Shown here in pieces: positions 10,159 to 19,964 of a DNA stretch of 64,000 nucleotides. Each line of letters opens with the position of its first letter. Position 1 is the stretch's first letter. The position numbers and the translations under genes are program-made. The notes beneath the pieces are model-generated. The model was not told the origin of the DNA and ran no database searches. It saw nothing but the letters and a program-made list of their open reading frames with translations. Source of the DNA: Flavobacteriales bacterium (lineage in GTDB: Bacteria; Bacteroidota; Bacteroidia; Flavobacteriales_D; Crocinitomicaceae); the NCBI GenBank assembly GCA_018883325.1, contig VEQH01000011.1:1-64000 (forward strand), given 5' to 3'.

Positions 10159-11153
10159 TACAAAAGTTTATACGTCATTTCGCGTAATAATTCACCGTGA
10201 GTGAAAGTTGAATTCCCAACACCTTTTGCTTTCAAATCATATTCGTGAAGTGTTGCTATGTTTTGAGCTAATTTTTTGGGGTCGTAATTATTGCGTTGAT
10301 TGGTCAATTCGCCCGCCACGAAAGGATGCACACTCAAAGCTTGCGCAACGGCTTCCCTGGATTTATTCGGTAAAAAGTGAATTTTCATCAGTTGCGTAAA
10401 CAACTTAAATAAATTAGGGATAATCACAATCAATTCTCCTGCTTTAGGATTGTATTCAAAGTATTGAACGATTTTAAACGCTTTCACACTGTCTTTTGTA
10501 GCAATTGCGTTCGTTAATTCAAAAATATTGTAGTCTTTAGAAATTCCGATATTTTCTTCGATGTGAATTTCATTTATCGTTGTTCCTGCTTCAATTAGCA
10601 GCGATAATTTTTCAAGTTCCTTTACAATTCTTCCGAGGTCATTGCCTAAAAACTCAGCGAGTAACATTCCAGCTTTTGAAGTGATTCCGAATCCTAAAGA
10701 TTTAACATAAGCTTGAATCCACTCCGACAATTGGTATTCTTTTACTTTTTCAGACTTGAATACAATTCCATTTTTTGCCGCGGTTTTGATTGATTTTTTA
10801 CGTGCATCAAACGCTTTATACTTGTAGCAAACAACGAATACTGTGGTATCTAAAGGTTTTTCAAAATAGGCTTCTAATTCGTCGATTTGTTTAAAATCTT
10901 GTGCTTCTTTTAAAATCACTACTCGCTTTTCCGCCATCATTGGATAAGATTTCAACTCACTCAAAAGTGCAAGAACATCACAATCTTTTCCGTACAAAAC
11001 GGTTTGATTAAAATCGCGCTCAAAATCTTCCAAAGCGTGTTCGGCAATAGCGTTACAAATCAAATCGATATAAAAAGGTTCCTCGCCGTGAAGAAAATAA
11101 ATCTTCTCGAGCTTTTTGTTTTTAATATCTTTAATTATGAGCTTGTGATCCAT
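10155..11153 (-). CDS. holA: DNA polymerase III subunit delta
   Basis: This 332-aa protein is the delta subunit of the clamp loader that opens the beta sliding clamp during replication. The family N terminus is clear: YFLHGEEPFYIDLICNAIAE, a degenerate P-loop region. It is followed by VVILKEAQDFKQIDELEAYF and the central LAEFLGNDLGRIVKELEKLS, which is the most conserved block of HolA. The C-terminal alpha-helical collar (HPFVAGELTNQRNNY, YDLKAKGVG) is complete. A TACCTTTG box on the minus strand at 11161-11168, only 7 bp from the ATG, suggests a very short leader. It is transcribed together with rsmE. Confidence 0.93.
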   Translation of the reverse strand: MDHKLIIKDIKNKKLEKIYFLHGEEPFYIDLICNAIAEHALEDFERDFNQTVLYGKDCDVLALLSELKSYPMMAEKRVVILKEAQDFKQIDELEAYFEKPLDTTVFVVCYKYKAFDARKKSIKTAAKNGIVFKSEKVKEYQLSEWIQAYVKSLGFGITSKAGMLLAEFLGNDLGRIVKELEKLSLLIEAGTTINEIHIEENIGISKDYNIFELTNAIATKDSVKAFKIVQYFEYNPKAGELIVIIPNLFKLFTQLMKIHFLPNKSREAVAQALSVHPFVAGELTNQRNNYDPKKLAQNIATLHEYDLKAKGVGNSTFTHGELLREMTYKLLY

Positions 11154-11457
11154 CGAAGTTCAAAGGTACAAAACCGAAAGGATTATTTGGAATTTGAATA
11201 GGTAAAATCGAAATTGTTTTTGAAAGCATAAGTTTTGAATAATTGCTGTCGAAAAGAGAATTTGGTTTTGTAAAATACAAGGAACAGTTCGAGAAATCTA
11301 AGTTTTTGACAAAAAGCTTACATAATTCTTATTCAAAATGAATGTGTTTTTTGGGGTTTGAGATGTCAAAATTCAAGATTAGGTTTTTTTACCTATTGCA
11401 CGCTTTGTTAAAAGTTCTTAATTTGGACAAGAATTATTCACCTAATCTACCTACGCC
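11154..11457. other. Divergent intergenic region, no gene seen
   Basis: This 304-bp region separates holA (minus) from the metalloprotease-like gene (plus). Apart from the TACCTTTG box near holA at 11161-11168 and a small TAGGT/ACCTA inverted repeat around 11380-11395, I see nothing distinctive. No consensus Bacteroidetes promoter could be fixed for the plus-strand gene. Confidence 0.5.
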
Positions 11458-14400
11458 ATGAGATTAATTTTTGTTTGCCTTGCTTTTCTAACTGCTTTTG
11501 TTGGAATATCACAAAATCCATTTCCAATTGAAGATATTAAATATTCTCCTGGTGGGAAGTTTGATACTATTTTTGATAATTATGGGAATAAATTTCTTAT
11601 AAAAGATATGGTTATAAGTAATGACTCCACGAAAGTAGTAAGCTTCAATGATTGTAACAGCGGTTATTTTAAATTGTACTTTGAAGTAGGTTCAGGCTTT
11701 GAACAATCAAATTCTACACATCAACAACGTAGAAATGTCTTATGCCAATTGTTTAATGATTTATCACAGTTAATAACTCCTGTAAATCCAAACACTCCTG
11801 TGAACATCTATGTTAGAAGTTTTGTAAACGACTTAGTGGCTCCGCCGTCAGGAGTTGGTGCTTATGCTTCATCTGTTTATCTTGCCCCAGCAATAACAAC
11901 AAATATTGGAGGCGGGATTGTTGATAATGTAATTTGGCAAACTATAAATTCAGGTATTGACCCCTTTATCGCATTCAATCCGCCAATTAGTAATTTGAAT
12001 TCTGCTTCTGCTGGATTCTACCATGGAATTATTGCTTTTAATTTTAATATCCCAGGTGTAAGTTGGCATCAAAGTTTATCGCCTTGTCCATCCAACTTTT
12101 TGGATTTATATAGCATAGGGCTTCACGAAATTACACATGCTTTAGGATTTGCGTCTTTAATAAATGATAATGGGCAATCGAAATTTGGAGTATATTATCC
12201 ATATTTCTCTAGGTATGACACCTACTTAAAAACTTCAAGCGGTTCAAATTTAATAACAAATTCAAATACTTGTGGAACACTTTATAATTATGGTTTTAAT
12301 ACTCAATTAAGCACTTCTGTATTGTCAACTAATGGAACAATTTGTACAGACCCCAACCTAATTCAATTTACAGGATCTGTTAATAGAAAAGTTTATACTA
12401 ATACAACTTTCGATCCAGGAAGTTCCTTAAGCCACTTTGAAGATGTATGTCACCCCAATAATTACCCAAATAATTCTTATTATGTAATGGCTGATGGTAG
12501 TTTTAATACAAGTGTACCTGGACAATTTTATTCCAATCGTTATTTAAAAGAAGAAGAACGAAAAGTTTTATGCGATATTGGTTATAAAGTTACAAATGTG
12601 TTTGGAAGCTATACTTATCCAAACACCACACAATGCGGAGGTAATCAAATTGTTGGTGTTAATGACGGTATTACTTATAATGCATCAGCAAATACATATA
12701 CTTACGTAATCCCAAATAATAGCCCAGCATTACCTATAAGTAATTTTTTATTAAACGATTACAATCCTAACAGTTCTTTAACATTGACTTATGAATGTCC
12801 TGAAAGTGTCTTTGGTTATGGTGTTGCCTCTCAAGTAAATGGAAACACCATTAGCTATACACCAAATGGAACTGGAGATGGACTAGATTTAATTCGTTAT
12901 GTTCCTATTTTACAAAATGGACAGAAAGGGAACATAACTTATATATATGTATATGTTACATCCCCATCTTGTGGAGTTATTGGAGCATGTGAGAGTTATG
13001 TAAATAATGGAAATTTTGAACAATCTATCAGTTGTGGAAGATTAGATGGAAGTAGTCAAAGTTTATTAATTAGCACTCCTTGTTGGAATAAATTTTCTGA
13101 CACTCCTGATATTTGGTCTGTTGTAAATTCGACATGTCCTTCAGGAAGTGGTTATTCTTTTCCTCAATTATTTGTCAATTCATGGAATATGTTAAATAGT
13201 AATACTCATTTTTTAGGTTTAAATTCGGCTAAAGATAATTACATAGATGGATTACAAAATAGTTTAACCAGTCCATTAATTCCATCAATGGGATATTATG
13301 TTAAATTTAAAGCAAAAGTTTCAAATCATATCCCTAATCTTAATAGTTCCTCTTATGTTTCAATTGGTGGATCAACAACAAATACTCCTATTTCTTCTCT
13401 TTACTACACAAGCTTTCCTCCACAAATCCAAAATTTAGGTAGTGTTTTTATTTCTGGTAATAATTGGCAAGATTATCAAATTCATATTCCAAATACTTTG
13501 ATTACTTCAACAGTTAATTACCTAACATTAATAAATGCAATTTATTTATCTCCAAATTTTGCATCTTACTTAATGATTGATGATATTTCCATAGTTGAAG
13601 AAAATGCAAATTACTATTTCTCACCACCTTCATTTTTATGTACAAATACCCCGATTGATTTAAGTAATTATACCAATATTCCAAACGGAACATTTTCTGG
13701 AAATGGTGTAAATGGAACAACGTTCAATCCAGCAACTGCTGGATTCGGAAGTCATAATATTTCTTATACTTTTACAAAACCAAATGGATGCTCAGTAACA
13801 CTTTTAGCAACAATAAATTACACTAACTCCAACATTACACCAACTTTTACCCAAGTTGCACCAATTTGTTTTGGCTCACCTTTAAATCCACTTCCAACAA
13901 CATCTAATAATGGCATTACTGGAACATGGTCTCCTGCATTAAATAATACAGCAACCACAACTTATACATTTACACCACCAATAGGATCTTGTCCAACAGC
14001 AACAACAACTATGACAATTGAAGTTGGCTCTTGTTGTGTTACTCCAATTGCAACATTTAATAATCAAATTAATGCTTCCACACTCTTAGGTATTGCAAGT
14101 GGACAAACAGTTGAAATAAATGCAAATGTTATAGTTAATTCAAATTGCACCTTTAATGGAATAAAATTTAGATTAGGAGCAAATGTTAAAATAATTGTAA
14201 ATACTGGAATTACATTAAATTTAACTAATTGTACTTTATATTCTTGTACCTCCATGTGGGATGGGATTGAAATTTTAGCAGGAGGAATATTAAATATAAA
14301 TGGAACAAGAATAGAAGATGCAAAGGAGGCAGTAAAATCAAACAGTATAAGTGGTGGTACACTAACAGTTAATAATAGTATTTTCAATAAAAATAAAACA

Positions 14401-16677
14401 GGAATTCATATCGAAAATTGGCCAAATTTTAATGGTATAAACAATATCAATGGTTCCATTTTTGATTGTACCATAACTAATTCTCTTTCGTCAAACGGTT
14501 TTTTAAAAGCACCTTTTGTTAATCAAAAATCACATTATGGAATTTATATCAAAAAAGTACAAAATGTAACGATTGGAGGGACTACACTAAACAATTTTCA
14601 AAATTTAGAAGTTGGAATTTATACTGAAAACTGCAATAATGCAATAATTCAAAAAAATAACTTCACTAATATTAATACTCTCTGCCCTGTTTCAGGCGCT
14701 TGTACATCGGCAACAATAAAAGGTTGGGGGATTTTTGCATCAAGCGTCACTGATATAACTATAGGTGATATCACAAATTCAGTTTTAGGAAATACTTTCT
14801 CTGATTCATATAATGGAATTGCTTTAAATAAATGTGCTAAATTTAATATCCATAGAAATACTTTCAACAATATTTTAAGTCCAATACCATCCCAATTTGG
14901 AATATACTTTTCTGTTTTTATTGGAAATTACGGATCTGACATTGGAATTGTTGGGTATAATAACTTTATCCAAAACAACACATTCACAAATTTTAATAGA
15001 GGGATTTACTACACTAATAACTATAGCAACTCACTTACAATTAGTCAAAATAAAATGTCCACGTTTAATGATGTTAGTTCATCGGCAATAAATATTTTCA
15101 ATAATACAAGACCCCAAACGATATTGATAGAAAAAAATATTTTCAATGAAAACACAAATCAATTTGGTCGCGATGCTATAAATATTGAAAATGCAGTTGC
15201 TACAAATGGCACTAACATAACCATAAAAAGAAACACCATAAGAAATGTTAGAAATGGTGTTCGACTTTCTTTGTATAACAATGTTAAAATCATAGAAAAT
15301 AGTAGTAATTATACAAGTATTGGTACAACTAAAGCAGGGATCTATTTTCCAACAACAGCACCAACTTCCTCTACAGTTACAACTGGAATTAAACTACAAG
15401 GTTGTAATGGTACATCAGTAAGATCAAATTCTATTCAACGTACAAATTACACTTCAAGCCCTCTTAATGGTTTCAATGAGCTTACAAGTACTCAAGCTCT
15501 ATACATGTTTGGCATCTACGTTGGTGAAAACTGCATCAACTCAAACATTATTGACAATACCACCCTTAAAATGGGAACAGGAATTTACGTCTTTGGAACG
15601 AACAACAACCCTGTAACACTCAAATGCAACCAAATGAAATTTCACCCAGTAGGACTACACTTAAATGGACTTGTAGGGACTCAAGGTAGCTTAACTTCCC
15701 CACAGGATAATCAATGGGCAATTTCTTCTGGAGCATTAGGAATAAGAAGAGATGGTTCACTTTCTTCATCTAATTTTATTTTCTTCACTAGAAGTCTTTC
15801 GATGCCTTTTTTACCTAATCCAAATACTCAATTTTCACCTGGAGGTACTGCAATTGCGTATCAATCGACATCTAGTAATTTACCTTATACTTGTCAAGAA
15901 GGATGTGCTAATCCTCCTTGTTTGTTACCTGCTGGTATGATGCAGGTTATTACATCAACAGGTGAGTATAGTTTGTTGAGCCAAGAAGAATTAAAAACTT
16001 TGGATATTGAACTCTATAAAAGTTTAAAAATAAGTCCTTATACCTATGATGAAAACTCTGAAGAAGGCGAAAAATACGATGCGTTTATTGACAGTATGGA
16101 TATGACAAATGCCTATAAAATATTTGAATTAGAAGAAGAACTGGCAACTAAAGACACCATTTCTGCACAACAAAAATTAGCGGCTTTTGAAGCTTATGGT
16201 GATGTCGAACTCAACTACAAAAAAGTATTTGAAGTTTATATAAATACTTGGATGAAAGGGAAATATGAATTGGAAGAACAAGATAGTACATATCTAAGAC
16301 AAATTGCCATTCAAAGCCCAAGAGTAGCAGGAAATGCGGTGTATATGGCGCGCGTAATGCTTTCGATTGATACAATTGATACAGAAACATACTCAGCTAA
16401 ATCAATGACTCAATCCAATAATCTTTTATTTAATCAATTAAAACTTTTCCCTAATCCAGGTAGTGAATTTATCCATTATGAATTACCAATATTGGAAAAT
16501 GAGACTGGAATTGTTAGAATTCTTGATGTTTCAGGAAAAACAATTATTGAATGGGAAGTTGATCATGAGAAAATAATTGGTTCCGTAGATGTAAGTCAAT
16601 ATTCAAAAGGAATCTATTTATTTGATCTTAAATTTACAAATGGTAAATCTATTGTAAAAAAGATGATAGTTAAATGA
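11458..16677 (+). CDS. T9SS-exported metalloprotease-like protein with beta-helix domain
   Basis: This is a 1739-aa secreted protein. The signal peptide is residues 1-19 (FLTAFVGISQ). A metalloprotease-like domain carries HEITHALGF (H223, E224, H227), a likely third zinc ligand in SSLSHFED (H326) and a Met-turn-like VMADGS (M344). This spacing resembles leishmanolysin-type metzincins. A cadherin/Ig-like part and a VNNGNFEQS jelly-roll-like part follow, then Ig-like repeats (GTWSPALNNTATTTYTFTPP). A long right-handed beta-helix runs from about 860 to 1430 (NGIKFRLGANVKI, NNFTNINT, IYVFGTNN). An acidic linker leads to a type A T9SS sorting domain (LKLFPNPGSEFIHYEL ... GIYLFDLKF). It overlaps the next gene by 4 bp. 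The protease function is inferred from motifs, and the substrate is unknown. Confidence 0.8.
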   Translation: MRLIFVCLAFLTAFVGISQNPFPIEDIKYSPGGKFDTIFDNYGNKFLIKDMVISNDSTKVVSFNDCNSGYFKLYFEVGSGFEQSNSTHQQRRNVLCQLFNDLSQLITPVNPNTPVNIYVRSFVNDLVAPPSGVGAYASSVYLAPAITTNIGGGIVDNVIWQTINSGIDPFIAFNPPISNLNSASAGFYHGIIAFNFNIPGVSWHQSLSPCPSNFLDLYSIGLHEITHALGFASLINDNGQSKFGVYYPYFSRYDTYLKTSSGSNLITNSNTCGTLYNYGFNTQLSTSVLSTNGTICTDPNLIQFTGSVNRKVYTNTTFDPGSSLSHFEDVCHPNNYPNNSYYVMADGSFNTSVPGQFYSNRYLKEEERKVLCDIGYKVTNVFGSYTYPNTTQCGGNQIVGVNDGITYNASANTYTYVIPNNSPALPISNFLLNDYNPNSSLTLTYECPESVFGYGVASQVNGNTISYTPNGTGDGLDLIRYVPILQNGQKGNITYIYVYVTSPSCGVIGACESYVNNGNFEQSISCGRLDGSSQSLLISTPCWNKFSDTPDIWSVVNSTCPSGSGYSFPQLFVNSWNMLNSNTHFLGLNSAKDNYIDGLQNSLTSPLIPSMGYYVKFKAKVSNHIPNLNSSSYVSIGGSTTNTPISSLYYTSFPPQIQNLGSVFISGNNWQDYQIHIPNTLITSTVNYLTLINAIYLSPNFASYLMIDDISIVEENANYYFSPPSFLCTNTPIDLSNYTNIPNGTFSGNGVNGTTFNPATAGFGSHNISYTFTKPNGCSVTLLATINYTNSNITPTFTQVAPICFGSPLNPLPTTSNNGITGTWSPALNNTATTTYTFTPPIGSCPTATTTMTIEVGSCCVTPIATFNNQINASTLLGIASGQTVEINANVIVNSNCTFNGIKFRLGANVKIIVNTGITLNLTNCTLYSCTSMWDGIEILAGGILNINGTRIEDAKEAVKSNSISGGTLTVNNSIFNKNKTGIHIENWPNFNGINNINGSIFDCTITNSLSSNGFLKAPFVNQKSHYGIYIKKVQNVTIGGTTLNNFQNLEVGIYTENCNNAIIQKNNFTNINTLCPVSGACTSATIKGWGIFASSVTDITIGDITNSVLGNTFSDSYNGIALNKCAKFNIHRNTFNNILSPIPSQFGIYFSVFIGNYGSDIGIVGYNNFIQNNTFTNFNRGIYYTNNYSNSLTISQNKMSTFNDVSSSAINIFNNTRPQTILIEKNIFNENTNQFGRDAINIENAVATNGTNITIKRNTIRNVRNGVRLSLYNNVKIIENSSNYTSIGTTKAGIYFPTTAPTSSTVTTGIKLQGCNGTSVRSNSIQRTNYTSSPLNGFNELTSTQALYMFGIYVGENCINSNIIDNTTLKMGTGIYVFGTNNNPVTLKCNQMKFHPVGLHLNGLVGTQGSLTSPQDNQWAISSGALGIRRDGSLSSSNFIFFTRSLSMPFLPNPNTQFSPGGTAIAYQSTSSNLPYTCQEGCANPPCLLPAGMMQVITSTGEYSLLSQEELKTLDIELYKSLKISPYTYDENSEEGEKYDAFIDSMDMTNAYKIFELEEELATKDTISAQQKLAAFEAYGDVELNYKKVFEVYINTWMKGKYELEEQDSTYLRQIAIQSPRVAGNAVYMARVMLSIDTIDTETYSAKSMTQSNNLLFNQLKLFPNPGSEFIHYELPILENETGIVRILDVSGKTIIEWEVDHEKIIGSVDVSQYSKGIYLFDLKFTNGKSIVKKMIVK

Positions 16678-18026
16678 TTAAATTTCTAAATGTATATATA
16701 AAAGTAATGCTCCTAATTATATTAGTAGAACTGCATTTTAATGTTTCATCACAAAACAACTTGGTTCCGAATCCTAGTTTTGAACAGTATGACACCTGTC
16801 CATATTTCCCTAATCCAAGTGCAATTGGTTTAGAACAAATTTGCAAATCCGTCCCATGGTTTCAACCAAATGAACCTAATGCAACACCATCATCAGGTTG
16901 TGGAAACAGTTCTAGTGATTTTTTTCATTCTTGCTCAGGACAAATACCAAATGTTTTATATACTGACTTTCAGTTCCCAAATTTTGGTAATGGATTTTCA
17001 GGAATTGCTACATATGATGCATTGTGGATTCCAGAAGAGGCACGAGAATATTTAGAAATTAAATTAATTGAAAATCTAAAAAACCACAAATATTGTGTTT
17101 CATGGTACGCTAATTTAAGTAGTATATCACGATTTGGATCAAATCATGTTGGTGCTCTTTTTACTAAAGATACTGTTTTTCAATATGGCTTTTGGGAAAT
17201 TATTCCAACAATCCCTCAAATTGAAAATTTAGCAATTGTTACTGACACTCAAAATTGGGTTCCCTTTCATCAAACTTTCACTGCTGAGGGAGGAGAAAAA
17301 TACATGACTGTAGGTAATTTTAGAGTAAAATCTTTGATTGAAACTGGCCCAGTGCGAGCAAATAATAACCGTTGGGTTTACTACTACTTCGACGATTTCG
17401 GTGTGTACGAACTCCCCGAAATTTCAGCGGGTATGGGTGGTGAAATTGATACTTTGGGAGAAAGTGTTTCACTTCAAGCCAATTGTGAGGGTTGTTGGAA
17501 CGATTTGGTCTATCGTTGGTGGCCCAGTGCAGGTTTGAGTGATACAACTATTCTCAATCCCATAGCCACACCAGAGGTAACCACCACCTATTATTTTGGG
17601 CTCATTGATACTTCTGAAACCGTTCCTTGTATTGTAGATTTAATGGATAGTGTTACGGTTTTTGTTACGATTCCACAAGATACGGTCACGGCACCGCCAA
17701 CAAGTTTTTCGTGGTTGGTCTATCCTTCACCCACAAACGGTAATTTAACGGTTCAATTTTCTGGTTTGTCGTCTGATAGTCAATTGCTTCTTATTGATGC
17801 ACGCGGTCGCTTGGTAAGAAAAATTGCTGTTCCAAAAAACACAGAGAGTTTGCCTTTGGATATTTCTGCATTGGCTGCTGGGGAGTATTTTTTGCAGGTG
17901 GAGAATTCAAATTTGAAAGAGAGACGGAAGGTTACGAAGTTTTAATTTAAAATGTAGAATGTAGAATGTAGAATTGGGAGTTATTTCTTTGAATGAAAAT
18001 TATGGTAGTTCTATTTTTTGGTTACG
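16301..18026 (+). repeat. Tandem segmental duplication, unit 1
   Basis: This unit covers the last 125 codons of the 1739-aa gene, the whole 423-aa gene and 81 bp of downstream DNA. Unit 2 (18311-20045) repeats the same order. The 5' boundary is around AAATTGCC in both. The 3' boundary is just after TTTTTTGGTTACG, beyond which the two differ. The noncoding 3' tail appears identical in both units, while the first part of the 423/437-aa genes is clearly diverged. Confidence 0.85.
16674..17945 (+). CDS. T9SS-exported surface protein (paralogue 1 of 2)
   Basis: This 423-aa secreted protein of unknown function begins with a signal peptide (about residues 1-26, ending FNVSSQ) and then NNLVPNPSFEQYDTCP, the jelly-roll-like opening seen in many Bacteroidetes exported proteins. 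A Trp-rich GCWNDLVYRWWPSAGLS segment with TTTYYFGLID forms an Ig-like domain. The C terminus is a type A T9SS sorting domain (WLVYPSPTNGNLTVQF, ISALAAGEYFLQVE). The ATG overlaps the upstream stop by 4 bp (ATGA), so it is coupled to the metalloprotease-like gene. The last 180 or so residues are nearly identical to those of the paralogue at 18651-19964. No catalytic motif is seen. Confidence 0.82.
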   Translation: MIKFLNVYIKVMLLIILVELHFNVSSQNNLVPNPSFEQYDTCPYFPNPSAIGLEQICKSVPWFQPNEPNATPSSGCGNSSSDFFHSCSGQIPNVLYTDFQFPNFGNGFSGIATYDALWIPEEAREYLEIKLIENLKNHKYCVSWYANLSSISRFGSNHVGALFTKDTVFQYGFWEIIPTIPQIENLAIVTDTQNWVPFHQTFTAEGGEKYMTVGNFRVKSLIETGPVRANNNRWVYYYFDDFGVYELPEISAGMGGEIDTLGESVSLQANCEGCWNDLVYRWWPSAGLSDTTILNPIATPEVTTTYYFGLIDTSETVPCIVDLMDSVTVFVTIPQDTVTAPPTSFSWLVYPSPTNGNLTVQFSGLSSDSQLLLIDARGRLVRKIAVPKNTESLPLDISALAAGEYFLQVENSNLKERRKVTKF

Positions 18027-18032
18027 GTATCT

Positions 18033-18235
18033 AATTGTCACCCTCCTTATTCGCCACGGCGAACTCCCTCGAGGGAGGAAATAGATCTTGTGAGCAGTAT
18101 AATTTATTGGAAAACAGAAAATTATCCCTTTTCACATAATTAAATTCCGAAGTGAGATTTAAGCTTCCCTCCTTGAGGAGGGATTGAGGGAGGTGATAAT
18201 CAGATTCCAATGAAGAGACCGAGAGGGTGACAATT
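18033..18235. mobile_element. 203-bp element with 13-bp perfect terminal inverted repeats
   Basis: AATTGTCACCCTC at 18033-18045 is matched by GAGGGTGACAATT at 18223-18235. Inside are CTCCCTCGAGGGAGG (palindrome, about 18065-18080) and CCCTCCTTGAGGAGGG (about 18166-18183). It sits exactly in the junction between the two duplication units. A 74-codon frame on the minus strand inside it follows the repeat and I regard it as spurious. It resembles the folded intergenic repeats common in Bacteroidetes genomes. Confidence 0.55.
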
Positions 18236-18289
18236 TTTAATAATAATCTTTCCAAAAAATCGCTTACATTTACTCTAAATTGAAAATGA

Positions 18290-18688
18290 ATGTTAGTTAA
18301 TAATCCTAAGGAAATTGCCTATCTTTCACCTCGCGTTGCAGGAAATGCGGTATATATGGCACGGGTAATGCTATCGATTGACACCTTGGATACAGAAACC
18401 TATTCAGCGAAATCCATTAATCTCTCCGATGTTAATATTTTTGATCATTTAAAACTATTTCCGAATCCAAGTAGCGAATTCATTCATTACCAATTACCGA
18501 TACTTGAAAATGAATCTGGTTTTGTTCAAATCTTAGACGTTTCAGGAAAAATAGTAGAAGAATGGAAAGTTAATAGTTATAATACGATAGGTTCTTTGGA
18601 CGTAAGTAATTATTCTAAAGGAATTTATTTGTTTGAATTAAACTTGAATAATGGAAAATCTATCGTTAAAAAACTGGTTGTCAAATAA
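18290..18688 (+). pseudogene. Truncated duplicate: sorting-domain end of the metalloprotease-like gene
   Basis: The 132-aa frame is a copy of the C-terminal end of the 1739-aa protein, with shared blocks SPRVAGNAVYMARVMLSID, ETYSAKS, LKLFPNPSSEFIHYQLPILE and SKGIYLFEL. It lacks a signal peptide and every upstream domain, so any product could not enter the Sec/T9SS route. It is the broken 5' edge of duplication unit 2. The reading frame is still intact and many third positions differ from the parent, so either it is not very recent or it has been kept in frame as a leader that is translationally coupled to the next gene. Confidence 0.75.
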
Positions 18689-19964
18689 TTTTAGAGAGAG
18701 ATTTAAAAAAAGGTTTAAGTTTATAATTTTTATTACATCTTTGACCTTTTCATGTTTTTCACAAAACAATCTAGTTCCAAATCCAGGATTTGAGCAATAT
18801 GATACTTGCCCTAATTTTATAATTAATCCTGTTCTTGCTGGTGGTAATGCAATTTGTAATGCCATACCTTGGTTTCAGCCGCGTTTACCAAACGCTTCTC
18901 CATCAACATTCGGATGTGGAGGAAGTTCGAGTGATTTTTATCATAAATGTTCAGGAAACATTCCTTTTGTTTGGTCAGGGTTTGATTTCCAGTATCCATA
19001 TTCAGGAGAAGGTTTTTCAGGAATAAATTTAGGAGGCCCCCCCCCCCCATCTGAGGGAAGAGAATACATTGAAGTTAAACTTAAGAATGAATTAATATCA
19101 AATAAAAAATACTGTGTTTTTTGGAGTTCGAATTTAAGTCGAGTTTCAAAGTTTGGTTCTAACAGGGCAGGAGTATTTTTTTCAAAAGATACTGTTTTTC
19201 AATTTGGTTTTGACTACAATAGGATACCTGTAATTCCACAAATTGAAAATATGGCAATTGTTATGGATACCCAAAATTGGGTGCCGTTTCATCAGATTTT
19301 TACAGCAGAGGGTGGGGAAAAGTACATGACAGTAGGCAATTTTAGGGAAAACTCAATGATTGAAACACAAATACTTTATCCCAATAATACTTGGTCCTAT
19401 TACTACTTCGACGATTTCGGTGTTTATGAACTCCCAGAAATTTCCGCAGGTCTTGGAGGAGAAATTGACACCTTGGGAGAAAGTGTTTCACTGCAAGCCA
19501 ATTGTGAGGGCTGTTGGAATGATTTGGTGTATCGTTGGTGGCCCAGTGCGGGTTTGAGTGATACAACTATTCTAAACCCTGTCGCCACACCTGAGGTAAC
19601 TACCACCTATTATTTTGGGCTCATTGATACTTCAGAAACGGTTCCATGTATTGTAGATTTAATGGATAGCCTTACGGTTTTTGTTACGATTCCACAAGAT
19701 ACAGTAACGCCACCGCCAACACCTTTTTCATGGTTGGTGTATCCTTCACCCACAAACGGCAACTTAACGGTTCAATTTTCTGGTTTGTCGTCTGATAGTC
19801 AATTGCTTGTTATTGATGCCCGTGGTCGCTTGGTAAGAAAAATTGCTGTTCCCAAAAACACAGAGAGTTTGCCTTTGGATATAAGTGCATTGGCTGCTGG
19901 GGAGTATTTTTTGCAGGTGGAGAATGGGAGTTTGAAGGAGAGACGGAAGGTTACGAAGTTTTAA
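18651..19964 (+). CDS. T9SS-exported surface protein (paralogue 2 of 2) with C12 tract
   Basis: This 437-aa paralogue of the 16674-17945 product has a signal peptide (FIIFITSLTFSCFSQ), NNLVPNPGFEQYDTCP, the Ig-like GCWNDLVYRWWPSAGLS region and a type A T9SS sorting domain. The only in-frame ATG is at 18651, which overlaps the preceding remnant by 38 bp. The hydrophobic signal core starts about 20 residues later, so a non-ATG start nearer to it is possible. A run of twelve C (19037-19048) encodes GGPPPP, where the paralogue has no matching proline run. Gain or loss of one C would shift the frame before the sorting domain. The function is unknown. Confidence 0.8.
   Translation: MENLSLKNWLSNNFRERFKKRFKFIIFITSLTFSCFSQNNLVPNPGFEQYDTCPNFIINPVLAGGNAICNAIPWFQPRLPNASPSTFGCGGSSSDFYHKCSGNIPFVWSGFDFQYPYSGEGFSGINLGGPPPPSEGREYIEVKLKNELISNKKYCVFWSSNLSRVSKFGSNRAGVFFSKDTVFQFGFDYNRIPVIPQIENMAIVMDTQNWVPFHQIFTAEGGEKYMTVGNFRENSMIETQILYPNNTWSYYYFDDFGVYELPEISAGLGGEIDTLGESVSLQANCEGCWNDLVYRWWPSAGLSDTTILNPVATPEVTTTYYFGLIDTSETVPCIVDLMDSLTVFVTIPQDTVTPPPTPFSWLVYPSPTNGNLTVQFSGLSSDSQLLVIDARGRLVRKIAVPKNTESLPLDISALAAGEYFLQVENGSLKERRKVTKF
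19037..19048. repeat. C12 homopolymer inside a surface-protein gene
   Basis: Twelve consecutive C residues occur in an AT-rich coding sequence. They are in frame as written (GGC CCC CCC CCC CCA). A tract of this length is prone to slipped-strand mispairing. Confidence 0.9.

Noticed and set aside
17946..17985. Minisatellite-like AATGTAG triplet run as a regulatory tandem repeat
   Set aside because: The same AATGTAGAATGTAGAATTG units occur at several unrelated intergenic sites, so they belong to a dispersed repeat family rather than to local regulation.
18031..18255. 74-codon minus-strand frame in the duplication junction
   Set aside because: It follows the 203-bp inverted-repeat element end to end, so its peptide is a translation of the repeat.
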